A stretch of 46,812 bases of DNA from Fibrobacterota bacterium. Lineage in GTDB: Bacteria; Fibrobacterota; Fibrobacteria; UBA11236. Below the pieces are notes generated by a model that was given only the letters and a program-made list of their open reading frames with translations, ran no database searches and was not told the origin of the DNA. A program made the position numbers and the translations under genes. Below are positions 42,400 through 46,812 of this stretch, piece by piece. Every line of letters begins with the position of its first letter. Within the stretch, counting starts at the first letter, position 1. The DNA lies in NCBI GenBank assembly GCA_947466585.1, contig CANIEU010000018.1, forward strand, positions 1 to 46,812, given 5' to 3'.

Positions 42400-43601
42400 G
42401 TTCCGATCTGAAATCAACTTCGAAATCCGCTTACCTCTCCGGTTACATCGAAGGTTATTACGGTCGCTTGCTCACGTTCGAGGAACGCCTCGGCATCTCT
42501 CAAAAGCTCCGTGCCATCGGGGCGGGGCATTATCTCTACGCGCCCAAGGAAGACCTTTACCATCGGCGCGAGTGGCGCAAACCCTATCCCGCCGCGTGGA
42601 AGAGGGTGTTCCGGAATTTCGTCGCGAAATCAAAAGTTCTCAGCGTCACGGTTGTCCCCGGAATTGCGCCGGGGCAATCCTACCGGTATCACAAGAGCGA
42701 AGACTTCGTCACCCTCGTGCGCAAGCTGACCTCGCTCACCGACCTGGGCTGCCGTGAAGCCGCCTTGCTCATGGACGATATTCCGGTGGAGTTGCCCGAT
42801 GCCGACCGCAACGCCTTCCGTTCTCTGGGCGAGGCGCACGGCCTGATGCTCCAAAAGCTTTGGCCGCTTTTGCGCGCGCGCGGATTGAAGCGTTTGTGGT
42901 TTTGCCCCACGGTGTATAGTGATTTCTTCGCGCCCGAGGGCTTGGCGCACAGCGCCTACCTCGAAGATCTCGCGGAGTTTCTCGAACCCGGTATCGAGTT
43001 GATGTGGACCGGACGCGCCATCGTTTCACCCGACTACCGCGCCTCCGATCTCGCTTCGCTGCGCCGCATCACGGGCGTGCGGCCGGTGATCTGGGACAAC
43101 TTGTACGCCAATGATTATTGCCCCGGAAAAATCTTTCTCGGCCCCTTCGCCGATCGTCCCGCTTCGTTGCGCGGCCTTACGGGTGGAATGCTGATCAACC
43201 CGACCGGATTGTATCACACCGACTTGTTTTTACTGGATGTGTTGGGCGGTTTTCTGCGGGGTCAGTCCGCTGCGGCGGGTTGGAAGAAGGCTGTTCGAGA
43301 TGCGGCGATTCCCCGCGAGTTTTTTGTGATCGCGCCGCTACTCTCTTCGCCCTTTTTGCGGCTCGATGCCAAATCGATGAGTCTGGCGCAGGTGCAGGCG
43401 GAGGTCAAAGCCTACCGCGCGGCACTGAAGCCGCTGATCTGGGATTGGAAGTCGCCGCTACAGCGGGAGTGGTATCCGTACCTGTATGCTCTCGACGGAG
43501 ACCTACGTTTGCTCGAAGCGGGCGTGGCAGCTCCCGACGAGGCCTGGGTGCGGAAGAAGTACACGCCTGTGGTCGCGGAGCTTTTGCTGAAGAAAAAATG
43601 A
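42396..43601 (+). CDS. GH84 beta-N-acetylglucosaminidase-like enzyme, no signal peptide
   Basis: 401 residues from the ATG at 42396, overlapping the reductase stop (ATGA). GH84 (O-GlcNAcase/hyaluronidase-type) catalytic barrel: GYIEGYYGRLLTFEERL (16-32), HYLYAPKEDLYHRREWRKPYP, catalytic Asp pair LLMDDIPVEL (D126-D127), LMWTGRAIVS, VIWDNLYANDY, GMLINPTGLYHTDLFLLDVL. These cover the residues that bind the N-acetyl group and sugar. It lacks signal peptide, carbohydrate-binding modules and the N-terminal domain of secreted relatives, so it should act in the cytoplasm. Position at the end of a folate operon is odd. Ended by the terminator at 43627. Confidence 0.88.
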   Translation: MSSDLKSTSKSAYLSGYIEGYYGRLLTFEERLGISQKLRAIGAGHYLYAPKEDLYHRREWRKPYPAAWKRVFRNFVAKSKVLSVTVVPGIAPGQSYRYHKSEDFVTLVRKLTSLTDLGCREAALLMDDIPVELPDADRNAFRSLGEAHGLMLQKLWPLLRARGLKRLWFCPTVYSDFFAPEGLAHSAYLEDLAEFLEPGIELMWTGRAIVSPDYRASDLASLRRITGVRPVIWDNLYANDYCPGKIFLGPFADRPASLRGLTGGMLINPTGLYHTDLFLLDVLGGFLRGQSAAAGWKKAVRDAAIPREFFVIAPLLSSPFLRLDAKSMSLAQVQAEVKAYRAALKPLIWDWKSPLQREWYPYLYALDGDLRLLEAGVAAPDEAWVRKKYTPVVAELLLKKK

Positions 43602-43626
43602 TTCCCGAAAAAGTCGTCGAAGAAAC

Positions 43627-43660
43627 AAAAAAGCCCCGCGGATTCCCGCAGGGCTTTTTT
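43627..43660. terminator. Bidirectional terminator after the GH84 gene
   Basis: Stem AAAAAAGCCCCGCGG/CCGCAGGGCTTTTTT. Serves the convergent FKBP gene as well. Confidence 0.9.
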
Positions 43661-43705
43661 GGTGGTGTTTTTCGTGCACGGTAAACCGTGCCTCGAAAAA
43701 TCCTT

Positions 43706-44413
43706 TTACTTGTTGATCGAAATCAGCTCGACTTCGAATATCAGCGTGGAGCTGGGTCCGATGTCGGGGCCGGCGGCCTGTTCGCCGTAGGCGAGGTTCG
43801 AGGGGACGTAGAGCATCCATTTCGAACCGATGGGCATGAGCTGCAGCGCCTCGGTCCAGCCGGCGATCACGCCGTTGACGGGGAAGGTGGCGGGCTGGCC
43901 GCGCTTGATGGAGCTATCGAACTCCTTGCCGTCGATCAGTGTGCCGCGGTAGTGCACCGAAACCATGCTGGTGAGCACGGGCTTCTCGCCGGTGCCGGCT
44001 TTCAGCACCTTGTACTGCAGGCCGCTCGGCAACGTGACCACGCCGGCTTCCTTCGCGTTCTTGGCGAGGAATTCTTCGCCGAGCTTCTTGTTGGAGGCAC
44101 CCTTGGCCTTGTTCGTGGAGTCGGCGCGCTTCATCATGTCCTGCTGAAAGGTCGCCATGATTTCGGCCATTTGGGCTTCGGTCAGTTTCGACTCGGCACC
44201 CTTGAGCACGTCTTCGATGCCGGCTTGGAGTTTTGCGAGATCGACCACGTCGCCATCCAGACCCTGCTGCTTGAAGCTGCGGCCGATGTTCTGACCGATG
44301 ATGTAGCTGACCTTGTCTTTTTGCGTTTCCAATTTCGCGTTTCCTTTGCCGTTGCAGGCGATCAGAAGGAGACCCGCCAAGCCGATGCCCAGAAGGCGCA
44401 CAGTCGTTTTCAT
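43706..44413 (-). CDS. FKBP-type peptidyl-prolyl isomerase, Mip/FkpA-like lipoprotein
   Basis: 235 residues; GGAGA lies 4 nt before the ATG at 44413. Lipoprotein signal LLGIGLAGLLLIACNG with lipobox LIAC. The FKBP N-terminal dimerisation domain (KVSYIIGQNIGRSFKQQG, KLQAGIEDVLKG, AQMAEIMATFQQDM) is followed by a linker helix and the FKBP domain (GLQYKVLKAGTG, VSVHYRGTLIDGKEFDSS, VIAGWTEALQLMPIGSKWMLYVPSNLAYGEQ, STLIFEVELISI). Active-site Tyr, Asp, Trp and Phe/Tyr positions are kept. It helps fold envelope proteins from the periplasmic face. Its leader carries three GC-rich hairpins (44430-44499). Confidence 0.95.
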   Translation of the reverse strand: MKTTVRLLGIGLAGLLLIACNGKGNAKLETQKDKVSYIIGQNIGRSFKQQGLDGDVVDLAKLQAGIEDVLKGAESKLTEAQMAEIMATFQQDMMKRADSTNKAKGASNKKLGEEFLAKNAKEAGVVTLPSGLQYKVLKAGTGEKPVLTSMVSVHYRGTLIDGKEFDSSIKRGQPATFPVNGVIAGWTEALQLMPIGSKWMLYVPSNLAYGEQAAGPDIGPSSTLIFEVELISINK

Positions 44414-44429
44414 GAATTCTCCGGATATC

Positions 44430-44499
44430 GGCGGGGTATCCCGCCGGGTTCATTTTGGGCGGGGTATCCCGCCGGGTTGATTTCAGCGGGAAATCCCGC
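44430..44499 (-). repeat. Three tandem GC-rich hairpins in the FKBP leader
   Basis: GGCGGGGTATCCCGCC at 44430-44445 and again at 44458-44473, and a variant GCGGGAAATCCCGC at 44486-44499. Repeat spacing is about 28 bp, and each is followed by GGGTT or GGGTG. A partial fourth copy GGCGGGGTA begins at 44507. All lie between the promoter-like box at 44513 and the SD of the FKBP gene. Confidence 0.85.
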
Positions 44500-44512
44500 C
44501 GGGTGAGGCGGG

Positions 44513-44520
44513 GTAAGGTA
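44513..44520 (-). promoter_or_regulatory. Promoter-like box TACCTTAC for the FKBP gene
   Basis: On the minus strand TTTTGTACCTTAC gives TAnnTT with an upstream TTTG. Transcription from here would produce a leader of about 95 nt holding the hairpins. Confidence 0.4.
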
Positions 44521-44540
44521 CAAAATCAGGCGGAAGTGAC

Positions 44541-44703
44541 CAGTTTACACTCTACTGTAATCGCCCGGAAAAATGTTTCCAGCCCCCTCTTTTTTTGGAA
44601 TCCGGGGTGTCCAGGACCAATGCCCCCGGGACACCCGCTTCTTCGTTTGTACTGTAAACCGTCAAATGTTCACTGTAAACGCACCTCTCCCTGCTATCTT
44701 TTC
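44541..44703 (+). promoter_or_regulatory. ACTGTAAAC repeats and promoter-like box before the Rid gene
   Basis: ACTGTAAAC occurs at 44651-44659 and 44672-44680, 21 bp apart. ACTGTAA at 44554-44560 and the reverse form CAGTTTACA at 44541-44549 lie nearer the divergent FKBP gene. TATCTTTTC at 44695-44703 is the promoter-like box. A shared operator for the divergent pair is inferred. Confidence 0.5.
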
Positions 44704-44740
44704 GGCTCACCCCCCCCCATTTTTTCATCAGGAGGCCGTT

Positions 44741-45133
44741 TTGGGCACGATCAAGCGCGAGAACATTTCCACCGGCTCGAAGTGGGAGCCGATCCTCGGT
44801 TACTCCCGTGCGGTGAAGGTCGGCAACACGATCTTCGTGGCCGGCACTACCGGTGCCGATGCCGAGGGCAAGTTCGCCGCCGATGCGGGTGCGCAGACGC
44901 GCCAGGCGCTGCAAAACATTTTGGCCGGTCTCGCCAAGGCCGGTGCCACTGCCGAAAATGTGGTGCGGACGCGTATTTTCGTGACCGACATTTCGCAGTG
45001 GGAGGCCATCGGCCGTGCGCACGGCGAAATCTTCGGCGAGATCCGCCCCGCCATGGCGATGGTCGAGGTGAGCAAGCTCATCGATCCGGCCATGCAGGTC
45101 GAGATCGAAGCCGACGCCATGATCACGGACTAA
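44741..45133 (+). CDS. Rid-family (YjgF/YER057c/UK114) protein lacking the RidA arginine
   Basis: 130 residues from TTG at 44741, with AGGAGG 5 nt upstream; the longer frame has no family sequence. Fold marks: SRAVKVGNTIFVAGTTGADAEGK, DAGAQTRQALQNILAGLAKAGAT, VVRTRIFVTDISQWEAIGRAHGEIFG, AMVEVSKLIDPAMQVEIEADAM. RidA enzymes hydrolyse reactive enamines or imines with an Arg in the motif PAR; here the same place is PAM, so canonical deaminase activity is unlikely and it belongs to another Rid subgroup, as seen in many genomes. The UbiD gene follows by 27 nt. Confidence 0.9.
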   Translation: MGTIKRENISTGSKWEPILGYSRAVKVGNTIFVAGTTGADAEGKFAADAGAQTRQALQNILAGLAKAGATAENVVRTRIFVTDISQWEAIGRAHGEIFGEIRPAMAMVEVSKLIDPAMQVEIEADAMITD

Positions 45134-45160
45134 CGTCCACCTCGCCTCCTCGGTTCCTTG

Positions 45161-46812
45161 ATGGATTTTCCGTCCCTCCGCGCCGCCGTAGATGCCCTTG
45201 AACGCAAGGGTTGGCTGCGACGCGTGACGGAGGAGGTCGATCCCCATCTCGAGATGGCGGAGATCCACCGCCGGGTCTATGATGCCGGCGGGCCGGCGTT
45301 GTATTTCGAGCGCGTGAAAGGCTCGCCCTTTCCCGCCGTTTCCAATTTGTTCGGCACGCGCGAACGCACTCTATTCTTGCTGGGCGACGGCATCAAACGC
45401 GCACAGGCATTGGTTCGCATCAAGGCCGATCCCGCGCGTGTGTTGCGCCACCCTTTCGAATCGCTCGCGGCAGGCTGGGGGGCGCGCACGGGTCTGCCAT
45501 TGAAAGTCCTCAATCCCGCCGTGTCTGCGCATGAAACTCGACTCTCCCTCCTTCCGCAAATCCAATGTTGGCCGAAGGATGGCGGTGCGTTCGTCACCTG
45601 GCCGCAGGTTTACACCGAGCATCCGGAATCACCAGGAATCTGGAAGTCGAATCTCGGCATGTATCGCATCCAGCTTTCGGGCGGAGAATACGTGCCACCA
45701 AATAAGGGCTTCGCCGGCGAAGCGGGCATGCATTACCAGATTCATCGCGGTATCGGCGTGCATCATCATGCGGCGCTGCGCCGGAACGAGAAACTTAAGG
45801 TCAGTATTTTCGTCGGCGGGCCTCCTGCGCATACGCTGGCGGCCATCATGCCGCTGCCTGAAGGATTACCCGAAGTACTGTTCGCCGGCGTACTCGCAGG
45901 GCGATCGTTTCGATATGCTTATCGTGACGGACATCTCCTATCGGCCGACGCGGACTTTTGCATCACCGGAACGATCGAGCCGGGAGTTCTCAAACCGGAG
46001 GGGCCCTTCGGCGATCATATCGGCTACTACAGCCTCGCGCACGATTTTCCCGTACTCACGATCGACAAGGTCTATCACCGCAGAAATGCCATCTGGCCCT
46101 TTACGGTGGTCGGACGTCCGCCGCAAGAAGACGCCCAATTGGCCGCGCTCATTCACGAAATCGCCGACGGCGCGCTGTCGCAAGAGATACCCGGTTTGCG
46201 CGCGGTGCATGCGGTGGAGGCCGCAGGCGTGCATCCGCTGCTGCTCGCCATTGCGGACGATCGCTACGCACCCTTCTTGCCGAGGAAGCCGCGCGAGCTG
46301 CATACCATCGGGCATGCGATGCTCGGCTACGGGCAGATGTCGCTGGCGAAGTATCTCTTCATCGCGGCTTATGAAGACAATCCGGGCTTGAACATTCGTA
46401 AGGTCGGTGATTTCTTCGACCATGTTCTGCGGCGAGTCTCGTGGGAATCGTCCCTGCATTTCGTGACGCGTACGACGATGGACACTCTCGACTACACGGG
46501 CGGCGCGATCAATGAAGGCTCCAAACTGATGCTCGCCGTTTCGGGCTCTCCGCGCCGCGAACTCGCCGATGAAATCCTCACGGCCTTGCTCGACCTCTGG
46601 CCTGATTTCTGGTCCAAGCCGCGTGTGGCCATGCCGGGCGTGCTGGTGTTTGGCGGAGCCTCTTATGCCGATGCGGATTCTGCGACGCTGGCGCATCAGA
46701 TGGAACAGCTTACGGAGCGCCTTGCCGATGCCGGAGGACTACTCGCCGCGCTGGACGAATTTCCGCTATGGGTACTCGCCGATGATCCGGAATTCGCTGC
46801 GGCGAATAGCGA
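45161..46812 (+). CDS. UbiD-family decarboxylase, 3' end cut by window edge
   Basis: The frame is open from the ATG at 45161 to the right edge (550 codons seen). UbiD enzymes use prenylated FMN to decarboxylate aromatic or unsaturated acids, as in ubiquinone and menaquinone synthesis. Seen: YFERVKGSPFPAVSNLFGT, NLGMYRIQLSGGEYVPPNKG (active-site Arg), GIGVHHHAALRRNEKLKVSIFVGGPPAH, LKPEGPFGDHIGYYSL, VYHRRNAIWPFTVVGRPPQED. The acid motif is EGPFGD where E. coli-type UbiD has EGPFGE; Asp is usual in the Bacteroidota-type group as I recall it. The UbiX partner is not in the window. No SD; may be read through from the Rid gene. Confidence 0.92.
   Translation, partial: MDFPSLRAAVDALERKGWLRRVTEEVDPHLEMAEIHRRVYDAGGPALYFERVKGSPFPAVSNLFGTRERTLFLLGDGIKRAQALVRIKADPARVLRHPFESLAAGWGARTGLPLKVLNPAVSAHETRLSLLPQIQCWPKDGGAFVTWPQVYTEHPESPGIWKSNLGMYRIQLSGGEYVPPNKGFAGEAGMHYQIHRGIGVHHHAALRRNEKLKVSIFVGGPPAHTLAAIMPLPEGLPEVLFAGVLAGRSFRYAYRDGHLLSADADFCITGTIEPGVLKPEGPFGDHIGYYSLAHDFPVLTIDKVYHRRNAIWPFTVVGRPPQEDAQLAALIHEIADGALSQEIPGLRAVHAVEAAGVHPLLLAIADDRYAPFLPRKPRELHTIGHAMLGYGQMSLAKYLFIAAYEDNPGLNIRKVGDFFDHVLRRVSWESSLHFVTRTTMDTLDYTGGAINEGSKLMLAVSGSPRRELADEILTALLDLWPDFWSKPRVAMPGVLVFGGASYADADSATLAHQMEQLTERLADAGGLLAALDEFPLWVLADDPEFAAANS

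Overview
The window reads as a GC-rich chromosomal segment of a Gram-negative bacterium from the Fibrobacterota/Bacteroidota (FCB) side of the tree; this is inference. The reasons are a DUF2341/LamG surface protein, a secreted propeller with a T9SS-like C-terminal domain, many outer-membrane barrels and lipoproteins, a long-linker Rho, a Bacteroidota-type UbiD and Crp/OsmC/rhodanese/DUF2892 cluster, and start sites that often lack a Shine-Dalgarno (SD) sequence but carry a TAnnTT(T)(G) box 4-7 nt upstream, resembling the Bacteroidota -7 promoter element. It is almost all housekeeping and envelope genes; no prophage, insertion sequence, CRISPR array or rRNA was seen.

Layout. 1-4144: truncated DUF2341/LamG protein (-), tRNA-Pro(TGG), SGNH hydrolase with TPRs (+). 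4141-6288 (-): panC and a FolK-deoxynucleoside kinase fusion. 6319-9033 (+): rho with its own promoter, proC, terminator. 9079-11112 (-): secreted propeller. 11346-17135 (-): four-gene unit of lipoprotein, outer-membrane barrel, DUF4912 protein with an H1-like tail, and GH57 branching enzyme. 17272-18594 (+): thrC. 18678-21981 (-): two paralogous small barrels around apt-mtnN (adenine salvage), then a GerW/YtfJ protein. 22320-22396 (-): tRNA-Arg(ACG). 22463-28055 (+): class A PBP, rmuC, acyl-CoA synthetase. 28331-31975 (+): Rrf2 regulator with three cysteines, sucC, sucD, mdh. 32071-32997 (+): methyltransferase frame broken by two in-frame stops. 33069-34982 (+): Crp/Fnr regulator, OsmC, rhodanese, DUF2892 protein, with a 16-bp operator-like palindrome. 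35065-40586 (-): six-gene envelope operon, mostly with 4-nt stop/start overlaps, ending in an amidohydrolase. 40764-43601 (+): NUDIX, folB, folM-like reductase and an apparently cytoplasmic GH84 in overlapping frames. 43706-44413 (-): FKBP lipoprotein with hairpins in its leader. 44741-46812 (+): Rid-family protein and a UbiD-type decarboxylase cut by the right edge.

The most unusual signals are non-coding. (1) Facing arrays of 7-bp units (CTACCGT, CTACCTA, CTACTGT; CATATTT at panC) lie at three intergenic loci, and an arm runs in phase up to the start codon of panC, rrf2, the NUDIX gene and the divergent barrel gene; the last unit next to the start is the gene's own promoter-like box (CTAnCTT). 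(2) A seven-unit, exactly 10-bp periodic array lies behind GerW. (3) Three near-identical GC-rich hairpins, about 28 bp apart, sit in the FKBP leader. (4) ACTGTAAAC repeats 21 bp apart precede the Rid gene. The best protein-level anomaly is the methyltransferase frame with TAA and TAG inside otherwise conserved coding sequence.
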